The notes under the pieces: model-generated | Databases searched by the model: none | What the model was told of the DNA's origin: nothing | What the model saw: the letters and a program-made list of their open reading frames with translations, nothing else | Shown here: positions 25,554 through 33,107 of the stretch, in pieces | Numbering within the stretch: position 1 is the stretch's first letter | How the letters are laid out: each line of letters starts with the position of its first letter | Translations under genes and position numbers: made by a program | Assembly (NCBI RefSeq): GCF_003323735.1 | Contig: NZ_QOIM01000028.1 | Span: 1-64,000 of the forward strand | Source: Streptomyces reniochalinae | GTDB lineage: Bacteria > Actinomycetota > Actinomycetes > Streptomycetales > Streptomycetaceae | Direction: 5' to 3' | DNA length: 64,000 nt

Positions 25554-26509
25554 CGGACGGTGGTCAGACCGGCGTCGCGCAGCCGCGCGCCGACCTCGGC
25601 GGTCGCCGTGGCGTCCAACTGGATCTGCGGGAAGGCGGTGTCGCCGCACTCGATGACGCCCAGCAGCCGCAGGGCCGCCTTGAAGGCGCCGAGCGCGGAG
25701 GAGCTGCGCCCCATCTCGGCCTCGGGGCCCGCGTCCACCAAGGCGAACAGGGAGGTGAGCCGCTCCTGCTCCTTGGCCGCCAGCAGCCAGTCGCCCGACC
25801 TGGCCGCCTCCCACAGCCGTACGTAGCCGGCCGGGTCGACGTTGCCGAGGCCGGGGACCACGCCGTCGGCGCCGGCCAGCATCGCCGCGTCCACGGTCAG
25901 TTCGGAGCCGGTGAGCACGGAGAAGCCGGGGGCGCATCCGCCGGCCCGCCCCTCGCGGCCGCCGAGCTCCACCAGCAGGCGGCGCAGCGATCCCTCGTCG
26001 CCGCTGCTGTCCTTGAGCCCCGCCAGGGTGCCGTCGGCCGCGAGCTCGCGCACCAGGGCGGGGGAGAGCTTGCTGTGCACCGAGACGGGCAGGTCGTAGG
26101 CGAACAGCGGCAGGTCGACGCGGTCGCGGATCCGGCGGAAGTGGCCGGCGATCTCGCGCGGGTGCGTACGCGTGTAGAAGGGGGCGGTCGCCACGAGGCC
26201 GTCAGCACCGAGCTTCTCCGCTTCGCGTGCGTGGTCGAGCACCCGGTGCGTCGTGGTGTCGATGACGCCGGCCAGCACCGGCACCCGGCCGCCGGCGGTC
26301 TCGACCACGGTCTTGAGGGCGGTGCCGCGCCGGCTGTCGGTGAGGTAGGCGACCTCGCTGGTCGAGCCGAGGGCGAACAGCCCGTGCACCCCGCCGCCGA
26401 GCAGGTGCTCGACCAGCCGGGAGAGGGACGCGGTGTCCACCTCTCCGTCGCTGTCGAGCGGGGTGCACACGGGCGGGACGATCCCGCTCAGGGGCGCGGT
26501 CACAGGCAT
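25550..26509 (-). CDS. nanA: NanA-like aldolase (DHDPS/N-acetylneuraminate lyase family)
   Basis: A 319-residue Schiff-base class I aldolase. The N-terminal part has GIVPPVCTPLDSDGEVD and FALGSTSEVAYLT; the active-site Tyr138 (FAYDLPVS) and Lys166 (LAGLKDSSGD) are in place. Within the DHDPS/NAL superfamily the operon context points to a sialic-acid-type lyase giving ManNAc and pyruvate, though other keto-acid aldolases are possible. ATG 26509 follows GGAG. It is the first gene of the operon and faces the GntR regulator across a palindromic operator. Confidence 0.83.
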   Translation of the reverse strand: MPVTAPLSGIVPPVCTPLDSDGEVDTASLSRLVEHLLGGGVHGLFALGSTSEVAYLTDSRRGTALKTVVETAGGRVPVLAGVIDTTTHRVLDHAREAEKLGADGLVATAPFYTRTHPREIAGHFRRIRDRVDLPLFAYDLPVSVHSKLSPALVRELAADGTLAGLKDSSGDEGSLRRLLVELGGREGRAGGCAPGFSVLTGSELTVDAAMLAGADGVVPGLGNVDPAGYVRLWEAARSGDWLLAAKEQERLTSLFALVDAGPEAEMGRSSSALGAFKAALRLLGVIECGDTAFPQIQLDATATAEVGARLRDAGLTTVR

Positions 26510-26574
26510 GGTGGTACTCCACAAGTCGCTGAAGCGGGCGGCAGATTGCTCGACGGGCCGCCCGCGCACGTAGG

Positions 26575-26592
26575 ATGTAAGACGTCTTATGT
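26575..26592. promoter_or_regulatory. GntR operator between nanA-like and gntR genes
   Basis: A perfect 12-base palindrome TAAGACGTCTTA (26578-26589) sits in the 196-base divergent gap, 69 bases from the nanA-like start and 117 from the GntR start. It is A/T-richer than its surroundings and of the size bound by FadR-group GntR dimers, so it is the natural site for the adjacent regulator. Confidence 0.75.
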
Positions 26593-26705
26593 CTGGACTC
26601 TAGGTGGCCCCGACACGTGTCATCAAGAGGTAATGGGCCACAATCCACAGCGGGCCGTCGGAGACGGGTCGCCGCAGCCGGGCCATCCGAGAAGGGAACG
26701 CACGC

Positions 26706-27401
26706 GTGCCACGCACCACGGTGTCTGAGGACTTGCAGGCGCGGATCCGGCAGCTGATCCTGGACCGCGGTCTGGGCCCGGGCTCGCCGATGCCCACGGA
26801 GACCGAGCTCGTGGAGCTCTTCGACGTCAGCAGGGTATCGGTGCGCGAGGCGCTCAAGGCCCTACAGGCGCTGCGCGTGGTAGAGATCCGGCGCGGCTCG
26901 GGCACGGTCGTCGGCTCGCTCTCGATGGCGCCCTTCGCCGAGGGACTCGCGTTCCGCGCCGCGGTGCGTCACCGCCACGGTGAGGCGGGCCTGTACGAAC
27001 TGATGCGGGTACGCGAGGCGCTGGAGGCCGGCCTCATCGTCGGCGTGGCCACGTCCGTGCCGGCCGAGGACCTCGACGTCCTCCGGGGGATCGTCGCCGC
27101 CATGGAGCGCGAGGCGTGCGACGAGGGCTCCATCGCCAGGGCCACCGACCGCGCCTTCCACCTGGCCCTCTACAGATCGCTCGACAACCACCTGCTGAGC
27201 GAAGTGCTCGACGCCTTCTGGGCGGCCATGGAAAAGGTGCGCGGCGACTTCGACGGGGGCCATCAAGACCCTCTCACCACCTGCGCCCAGCACCGGGAGA
27301 TCGTGGACGCGGTCGCGGCCGGCGACGGCCCGCGCGCCGAACGCGCGATGCGCACCCACTTCGACGGCATCCGCGAACGGCTCCTCGCGGGCCAGGGCTG
27401 A
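26706..27401 (+). CDS. FadR-type (FCD) GntR regulator of the sialic-acid locus
   Basis: A 231-residue regulator: winged helix at the N-terminus (VSEDLQARIRQLILDRGL, TETELVELFDVSRVSVREAL, VVEIRRGSGTVV) and an all-helical FCD effector domain with ELMRVREALEAGL, ATDRAFHLALYRSL and AQHREIVDAVAAGD, including the His/Asp positions that often bind a metal. E. coli NanR is in the same subfamily. The GTG at 26706 follows a GAAGGGA site. It is divergent from the NanA-like operon with a palindrome between them, so it probably represses that operon until a sialic-acid-type ligand is present. Confidence 0.88.
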   Translation: MPRTTVSEDLQARIRQLILDRGLGPGSPMPTETELVELFDVSRVSVREALKALQALRVVEIRRGSGTVVGSLSMAPFAEGLAFRAAVRHRHGEAGLYELMRVREALEAGLIVGVATSVPAEDLDVLRGIVAAMEREACDEGSIARATDRAFHLALYRSLDNHLLSEVLDAFWAAMEKVRGDFDGGHQDPLTTCAQHREIVDAVAAGDGPRAERAMRTHFDGIRERLLAGQG

Positions 27402-27634
27402 CGGCTCGTCGACGTCCGGAACCAAGTGCGGCAGGGTGACGAGCGACACCGTGCCGGGCTCGGCGAAGTCGAGTGTCTCGCCGGCGTGTTCGAGAACCAC
27501 CCCGGGGTCGCGGACGTCCGCCTCGGCCGGCTGCTCCTGCTGAAGCGCGGCGCGGGGCGACGTGGCGGCGGAGCCACCGGATACCCGTGTCCGAGGTATT
27601 GACCGGTCATTTGAGCCACTACTACGGTCCATTC
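27402..27634 (+). promoter_or_regulatory. Gap with a promoter/operator for the second GntR gene
   Basis: TTGACC (27599-27604) and TACGGT (27623-27628) are spaced 18 bases and would place a start site just before the ATG at 27635. The perfect palindrome TGACCGGTCA (27600-27609) overlaps the -35, as expected for autoregulation. The rest of the gap shows no start. One minus-strand frame (27410-27540) reads VVLEHAGETLDFAEPGTVSL, which looks protein-like and may be a gene remnant. Confidence 0.45.
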
Positions 27635-28348
27635 ATGTCAGCGCCGTTGTACCTCCGGATCCGCAGCGAGTGGGAAGCCCGCATCAGGTCCGGCGAACTG
27701 CCACCCGGCTCCCGGCTCCCCACCGAGGCCGAGTTGCAGGAGCAGTACGGGATCGGCCGCGCCACCGCGCAGCGGGTCCTGCACGAACTGGCCCAGGCGG
27801 GGCTCGTCGAACGGCACCGCCGCCGCGGCACCTTCGTGGCGGACAGCGCCCGTAAGGAGAACCTGCTCAGGTTCGTGAACCCCCGGCTGACAGGACCGGA
27901 GATCCCGGGACGGCACGAAGTGCGCAGCGCCGCCGTCGTCCGCGCCGCGGAAGTGACACCGCCGGTGCCGGTGCTGGCGGACGACACACCGGTCAACCAC
28001 CTGGTGCGCCGCAAGTTCGACGTCGAGGAGACCCCCCTCGCCCTGGAGTACACCACCGTCCCGTTCGCGCTGGCCCCGCACCTGCTCGACGAGGACCTGG
28101 CCCACCTGACCCTTCTCTCCTACTTCCGCGCACACCGCGTGCCCGTGGCGACCTCGCGGATGTACCTCGACCCCGTGCTGCTCGACGAACGCGACGCCGG
28201 GCTGCTCGCCTGCGACCCCGGCGTCCCCGTGCTGCGCCAACGCAGACTGACCTGGCTGGCGAACGGGGAACTCGCCGAAGCGGCGGCGTACCTGCTGCGG
28301 CCCGGCCTCATGGAGTTCTACATCGAGCAGTCGGTCAGCGGTGACTGA
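27635..28348 (+). CDS. HutC/UTRA-type GntR regulator
   Basis: A 237-residue regulator with an N-terminal winged helix (YLRIRSEWEARIRSGELPPGSRLPTE is the usual opening; then ELQEQYGIGRATAQRVLHEL and LVERHRRRGTFVA) and a C-terminal UTRA ligand domain (VNHLVRRKFDVEETPLALEY, LLSYFRAHRVPVA, PVLRQRRLTWLANGE). It lies 51 bases upstream of the FAD-oxidoreductase gene on the same strand and probably controls it together with itself through the palindrome at 27600-27609. The ATG at 27635 starts exactly at the conserved N-terminus; the frame before it is not protein-like. Confidence 0.9.
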   Translation: MSAPLYLRIRSEWEARIRSGELPPGSRLPTEAELQEQYGIGRATAQRVLHELAQAGLVERHRRRGTFVADSARKENLLRFVNPRLTGPEIPGRHEVRSAAVVRAAEVTPPVPVLADDTPVNHLVRRKFDVEETPLALEYTTVPFALAPHLLDEDLAHLTLLSYFRAHRVPVATSRMYLDPVLLDERDAGLLACDPGVPVLRQRRLTWLANGELAEAAAYLLRPGLMEFYIEQSVSGD

Positions 28349-28399
28349 CCACCCCACCCGCACCGTGTCTTCACGCGTTCCTCCGTAAGGAGCTTGCTC

Positions 28400-29554
28400 A
28401 TGACGGCTTCCGCGCCCCGTGTGGCGATCGTCGGAACCGGCGTCATCGGCGCCATGACAGCCTGGCAGTTGGCGTCGCGGGGCGCCGACGTCCTCGCGTT
28501 CGACGCCTACGGCCGCGGACACGACCGGGGAGCTTCGGCCGGCGAGTCCCGCATCTTCCGCACCGTCTACAAGGAAGGCGCCTCCTACGTCCCGCTGCTG
28601 CGCCACTCCCACCGGCTGTGGCGGGCGCTGGAGGCGGACTGCGGACGCTCGCTGCTGACCCTGTGCGGCGGCCTGACCATCGGAGCGCCCGACGAGCCCG
28701 ACGTATCCGCGGTACGGCGCTGCGCCGAAGAGGCCGGGCTCCCGCACGAGGTCCTCGACGCGGCGGCCGCCGCCGAGCGGTACCCCCAACACCGGCTCGA
28801 CCCGGGCGAGATCGCCGTCCGCGACCCCGACGCGGGCGTCCTGCGCCCAGAACCCTCGGTTCAGGGCGCGCTCGACGCGGCCGAGCGCCACGGCGCCCGC
28901 GTCCTGCCCTACCACCGCGTGGACGAGTGCGCCGAGACAGCGGCCGGCTGGCGGATCACGGCCGGGGGAGAGACCCACGAGGCCGACCACCTCGTGCTCA
29001 CCCCGGGACCGTGGTCACCGCACCTGGCGCCCACGCGCCGCATCCCCGTGCGGGCGCGGCAGATCACCGCGTTCTGGTTCGCCGCCCGTGACGTGCCCGC
29101 CCACCAGCCGGAGCGCCTGCCCATCGCCATCCGCCGCCACCCGCAGGCCGGCTTCTCCTGCTTCCCGGTCCTCGACGGCGTGGCCGTCAAGATCGTGCCG
29201 CACCACCTCGGGTGGCCCCACCTCGACGACCCCGCCGCACTCCCGCGCAGCGCCGCCCCCGACCTCGCCCGCGCGGCCTCCTCCGCCGTCCGCCGCCTGC
29301 TGCCGGGACTGGCACCCGACCCCGTCCGCATCAGCACGTACGCGGAAGGGTTCACCCCCGACGAGCACCCCGTCGTCGGACCGCTCCCCGGCGCGGCGAA
29401 CGCCACCGTACTGACCGGCTTCTCCGGGCACGGGTTCAAGCTCGCGCCGGTCTTCGGCCAGATCGCCGCCGACCTCGCTCTGACCGGCAGCACGGAACAC
29501 GACATCACCCCGCTCGACCCGCGGCGGTTCGCCCCGGCGGTAGCGGGGCGGTAA
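28400..29554 (+). CDS. FAD-dependent amino-acid oxidase/dehydrogenase (sarcosine-oxidase-like, DAO family)
   Basis: A 384-residue flavoenzyme. The FAD motif VAIVGTGVIGAMTAWQLASRG is at the N-terminus, followed by GASAGESRIFRTVYKEGASYVPLLRHSHRLW, which closely follows the N-methyl-amino-acid oxidase (SolA/MSOX) pattern; the C-terminal flavin contact GFSGHGFKLAPVFGQIAADL is also present. These enzymes oxidise N-methylated or secondary amino acids to imine plus H2O2. The covalent-FAD Cys typical of MSOX may be in GFSCFPVLDG-like positions but I cannot assign it. ATG 28400 has AAGGAG upstream. It follows the UTRA regulator and precedes a broken paralogue. Confidence 0.87.
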   Translation: MTASAPRVAIVGTGVIGAMTAWQLASRGADVLAFDAYGRGHDRGASAGESRIFRTVYKEGASYVPLLRHSHRLWRALEADCGRSLLTLCGGLTIGAPDEPDVSAVRRCAEEAGLPHEVLDAAAAAERYPQHRLDPGEIAVRDPDAGVLRPEPSVQGALDAAERHGARVLPYHRVDECAETAAGWRITAGGETHEADHLVLTPGPWSPHLAPTRRIPVRARQITAFWFAARDVPAHQPERLPIAIRRHPQAGFSCFPVLDGVAVKIVPHHLGWPHLDDPAALPRSAAPDLARAASSAVRRLLPGLAPDPVRISTYAEGFTPDEHPVVGPLPGAANATVLTGFSGHGFKLAPVFGQIAADLALTGSTEHDITPLDPRRFAPAVAGR

Positions 29555-29612
29555 CCACCGCCGCAGCCGGGCCGCCCCGGTGTCCCCGCCCGGTCACCGC
29601 GGTTACCGCCCC
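29545..29612 (+). terminator. Terminator-like inverted repeat after the FAD oxidoreductase
   Basis: GGGGCGGTAACC (29545-29556) contains the stop codon and pairs perfectly over 12 bases with GGTTACCGCCCC (29601-29612); the loop is long (44 bases). The sequence from 29613 to about 29840 is C-rich low-complexity DNA in which I see no gene. Confidence 0.45.
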
Positions 29613-29839
29613 TGTTCCTCCCCCCGCATCCCCTCGACCCGTTTTCCCCGCCCGTCTCGACCCCGCTCGACCCGGCACCCGGCCCGCCACGCCGCGCCGC
29701 AGCGGTGAAACCCCTCGCCGCCAACGCGCGTGCGCACAGCGACGCGTCGCCCCCGCCCGACCGTGCCCCTTCCCCTCCGCCGGGCACCGTCGCCGATCCG
29801 CCGGCGCCGCCGCCGCGAGGTCGCTGGCCCTGGCCGGAG

Positions 29840-30932
29840 CGGAGGTGACGGTCTTCGAACGCACCGCACCCGCGGCCGGCACCACCGGCACCACGTTCGC
29901 CTGGATCAACTCCCACCAGTAGAACCCGCTGTCCTACCACGAGCTCAACGTCGCCGGGATCGCCGAGCAGGAGGCTCTCCAGGAACCCGGTGGCCAGTGG
30001 TTCTTCCGGGGCGGCAACCTGGAGTGGGCACGCCCGAGCGGCCACGCGCACCTCGCCGCGGCGCTCACGGAACTGCGCCGCCGCGGCTACCCCGCCGAGT
30101 GGATCACCCCCGCGCAGGCCCGGAAACTGGTGCCGGACCTGCGCGTACCGGACGACGTGACCGACATCGCCTGGTATCCGCGGGAGGGCTACGTGCTGCC
30201 TGCCGCGCTGCTGGGCCGGCTGTGGGGGGAGGCGCGCGACCACGGTGCCGTCCTCCGGTGCCCTGAGGAGGTTGTCGCCGTCACCGACGAGGGCGGACGG
30301 GCCCGGCTGACGTCGGCGTCCGGCGAGAGCGAGCGCTACGACGTGGCCGTCCTGGCGGCGGGCCGCTGGAGCGAGGGCCTGGCGGGGGGGGGTCCGGGCT
30401 CGCCCTGCCGATGGCCGACCCGGAGGCCGCCGGCTCTGCCACCGTCGGCCTGCTCGGCTACACGGCGCCGCTGGCCACCCGCCTGGGCCGGGTGCTCACC
30501 ACTCCCGACCTGAACGTGCGCCCCGAGGGCGGCGGCCGTCTGGTCGTACAGGGCCTCGACCTCGACACGGACGCCGACCCCGCCGCCCCACCGCGGCCCG
30601 ACGGCGCGCACGCCCGTGAGCTGGTCGCGCGGCTGCGCGGGCTGTTGGCCGGCGCCGAGGGCGCCCGGCTGGAGTCCCTGCGCGTGGGGCAACGCTCGAT
30701 GCCCGCCGACGGCAGGACGGCCGCCGGGTTCGACAGCGGTGGCTCCGTGTACGCGATCGCCACGCACAGCGGTATCACCCTGGGCCCGCTCCTGGGCCGG
30801 CTGGCCGCGGAGGAGATCGTCCTGGGCAGGGAGAGCCCGCTGCTCAGGGAGTTCCGCCCCGACCGGTTCGCCGGTGTGGACAAGGACGCCTTCGCCCCGC
30901 TCGCTCTGGCCCGGTTCGCCGGCCAGCAGTAG
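29840..30932 (+). pseudogene. FAD-dependent oxidoreductase (DadA/DAO type), multiply broken
   Basis: The frame carries AAAARSLALAGAEVTVFER, GTTFAWINSHQ, then an in-frame TAG (29920-29922) where homologues typically have Lys (WVNS-x-x-K-x-P), then NPLSYHELNVAGI, GGNLEWARPSGHAHL and VTDIAWYPREGYVLPAALL. At the run of nine G (30384-30392) the frame shifts; from 30393 the other frame continues as SGLALPMADPEAAGSATVGL through RVGQRSMPADGRTAAGF and THSGITLGPLLGRLAAEEI to the stop at 30932. The N-terminal dinucleotide motif GxGxxG is also lost to frame damage. The codon use is like that of intact neighbours, so decay is recent. It is a distant paralogue of the intact enzyme just upstream. Confidence 0.88.
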
Positions 30933-31033
30933 CGACCGGCGCGACGCGCCGGCGAGCAGCAGCGGCCGGCGCCGTCACGGGGGAGGCGTACCTCCCGTGA
31001 CGGCGCCGGGTGCCGGTGGCCAGACCGACGAAC

Positions 31034-31062
31034 TTGTACGTGACGAACATGTTCGTTATGGT
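31034..31062 (+). promoter_or_regulatory. Promoter with embedded operator for a leaderless tetR-type gene
   Basis: TTGTAC (31034-31039) and TATGGT (31057-31062) are 17 bases apart. Between them lies the perfect 14-base palindrome ACGAACATGTTCGT (31043-31056). A transcript from this promoter would begin at or next to the ATG at 31070, leaving no leader. The layout indicates TetR autorepression by blocking RNA polymerase. Confidence 0.75.
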
Positions 31063-31069
31063 CGTGGGT

Positions 31070-31759
31070 ATGACACACCGACCTGCCCCCGAGAGCCGCC
31101 GGGAGCGCCCGGCGAAGCCCGCGCTGAGTCATGACCGCATCGTCGAGGCGGCCGTCCGCGTCATGCGGACCGAAGGGCTGCGGCGCGTCACCATGAGACG
31201 CCTGGCCACGGAGCTGGACACGGGTCCCGCTTCGCTGTACGTCTACGTCGCGAACACGGCCGAGCTGCACGCAGCCGTCCTGGAGGAGCTACTGGGCGCG
31301 GTGGACCTGGGCCCCGTGACGGCTGCGGGGGAGTGGCGTGAGCGGCTCGCCGCCGTGCTCGTCTCCTACACCCGCGTGCTCTTCGCCCACCCCCAGCTCG
31401 CGCACTCCGCACTCGTGGCCCGCCCTTCGGGACCCCACTACCTGGCCCTGGTCGAAGGGGTGCTGGCCCTGCTCCACGAGGGCGGTGTCCCCGGGGGGCA
31501 GGCGGCGTGGGGCGTGGACGTGCTCCTCCAGGTGGCCACCGCCACCGCCGCCGAGCAGTCCGCACGCCAGGACGACGACGCGGCGGAGGAGGAGCACCAC
31601 GCGCTGGTACGCGCGCTGGCCGAGGTGTCGCCCGACACCCACCCCCGGATCGCCGCGCTCGGCGACGACCTGACCTCCGGCACCCCGCACCAGCGTCTGC
31701 GCTGGGTCTTCCGGGCGGTCGTCAACGGCACGTCGGCCACACCCCGGGACGCGACCTGA
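31070..31759 (+). CDS. TetR-family repressor (TetR_C-type ligand domain)
   Basis: A 229-residue regulator. The DNA-binding part is ALSHDRIVEAAVRVMRTEGLRRVTMRRLATELDTGPASLYVYVANTAELH in short segments typical of the true TetR/TetR_C group; the C-terminal part is helical (RERLAAVLVSYTRVLFAHPQLAHSALVARP). I chose ATG 31070 over 31049 and 31058 because those lie within the operator and the -10 region. With no ribosome site, it is probably translated from a leaderless mRNA. It is 71 bases upstream of a Tet(X)-like monooxygenase, its likely target. Confidence 0.9.
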   Translation: MTHRPAPESRRERPAKPALSHDRIVEAAVRVMRTEGLRRVTMRRLATELDTGPASLYVYVANTAELHAAVLEELLGAVDLGPVTAAGEWRERLAAVLVSYTRVLFAHPQLAHSALVARPSGPHYLALVEGVLALLHEGGVPGGQAAWGVDVLLQVATATAAEQSARQDDDAAEEEHHALVRALAEVSPDTHPRIAALGDDLTSGTPHQRLRWVFRAVVNGTSATPRDAT

Positions 31760-31830
31760 CCCCCGCCCGGCCGAGCGAGCAGCGACCAGTACCGACCGCA
31801 CCACACCTGACTCCCCGAAAGGCCCAGCAC

Positions 31831-32988
31831 ATGACCGGCACCCCTCATCTCCCGATCGCCGTCGTCGGAGGCGGGCTCGGCGGCCTGACGCTCGCCCGCG
31901 TGCTGCACGTTCACGGCATCGACGTACCCGTCTTCGACCTCGACGCCTCCCCGCACGCCCGCACCCAGGGCGGCATGCTCGACATCCACGAGGACACCGG
32001 ACAGGCCGCGCTGCGTGCGGCGCGCCTGCACGAGGACTTCCTGGCGAAGGTGCACCCCGGCGGCCAGGAACTGCGCGTCATGGACAAGCGTGGCCGCGTG
32101 CTGCGCGAGGACGGCGACGACACCGGGGGACGGCCCGAGATCGACCGGGGCGACCTGCGCGACCTCCTGCTGTCCTCACTGCCCGGGGACACCGTGCGCT
32201 GGAACGCCAGGGTGCTCTCCTGCCGCGCGCTCGCGGAGGGCCGGCACGAGGTCACGCTGGCCGACGGCACGGTGTTCACCACGGATCTGCTCGTCGGCGC
32301 CGACGGCGCCTGGTCCCGGGTCCGGCCTCTCCTCAGCGGGGCGACGCCCGCCTACACCGGGGTCTCCTTCGTCGAACTCGACCTGCTGGACGCGGACGCG
32401 CGCCACCCCGAGTGCGCCGGGACGATCGGCCGCGGCATGTTCTTCGCGCTCGGCGACGAGAAGGGCCTGCTCGCCCACCGCGAGACCGACGGCAGCCTGC
32501 ACGTCCACGTGGCCCTGCGTGCGGACGAGGTCTGGTCGGCGACCCTGGACCTCACCGACGGCGGGGACTCGGTGAAGGCCACCCTGCTGCGGTACTTCGA
32601 GGACTGGGACCCCGCCCTGCGCAGGCTCGTCGCCGAGGCGGACGGCCCGCCCGTACCGCGCGCCATCCATGCGCTGCCCGTCGGGCACCGGTGGGCCCGC
32701 GTCCCGGGAGTGACCCTTCTCGGCGACGCGGCCCACCTGATGTCCCCGTTCGCCGGGGAAGGCGCCAACCTCGCTCTTTTCGACGGCGCCGACCTCGGCC
32801 GCTGCCTGGCCGCCCATCCACAGGACGTCGAGGCGGCGCTGACGGAGTACGAGGAGACACTCTTCCCGCGCTCCGCGCATGCGGCCGGGGAGTCCGCGCG
32901 GGGTCTGGAGATCCTCTTCTCCCCCGACGGGCCCCGGCCGCTGCTGGAGATGTTCGACGGTTTCGACGCGGAACCGCCCCGGCCCTGA
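31831..32988 (+). CDS. Tet(X)-like FAD-dependent monooxygenase
   Basis: A 385-residue class A flavin monooxygenase, the same length as Tet(X) (388). Blocks line up from memory: [23 protein letters not shown] (FAD), [20 protein letters not shown] against [37 protein letters not shown] against PEINRNDLRAILLNSL, and [20 protein letters not shown] against MIGDAAHLMPPFAGQGVN. Tet(X) hydroxylates and inactivates tetracyclines; this protein could do so or could modify another aromatic polyketide. The GAAAGG ribosome site and adjacent TetR gene support inducible expression. The last coding bases form a tandem repeat that continues past the stop. Confidence 0.87.
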   Translation: [385 protein letters not shown]

Positions 32989-33042
32989 CGCGGAACCGCC
33001 CCGGCCCTGACGCGGACCGCCCCGGCCCTGGCGCGGACCGCC
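32965..33042 (+). repeat. 22-base tandem repeat spanning the stop codon of the monooxygenase
   Basis: The unit GACGCGGAACCGCCCCGGCCCT occurs at 32965-32986 and 32987-33008 without change, then as a 21-base version (33009-33029) and a partial copy (33030-33042). The stop TGA (32986-32988) bridges the first two units. Confidence 0.9.
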
Positions 33043-33107
33043 GGAGCCCTCGACTCGGGCACCCCGCGGTCCGCTCAGGCCGGCCGTCGCCTCCGACGAG
33101 AGGCGCT

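Noticed and set aside
25143..25937. Extending the nanK-nanE chimera upstream to 25937
   Set aside because: The upstream frame is a shadow of the NanA-like gene; the ATG overlapping that gene's stop is the natural start.
30384..30392. Programmed frameshift at the nine-G run
   Set aside because: The same gene also has a TAG and a destroyed FAD motif; decay or sequencing slippage is simpler.
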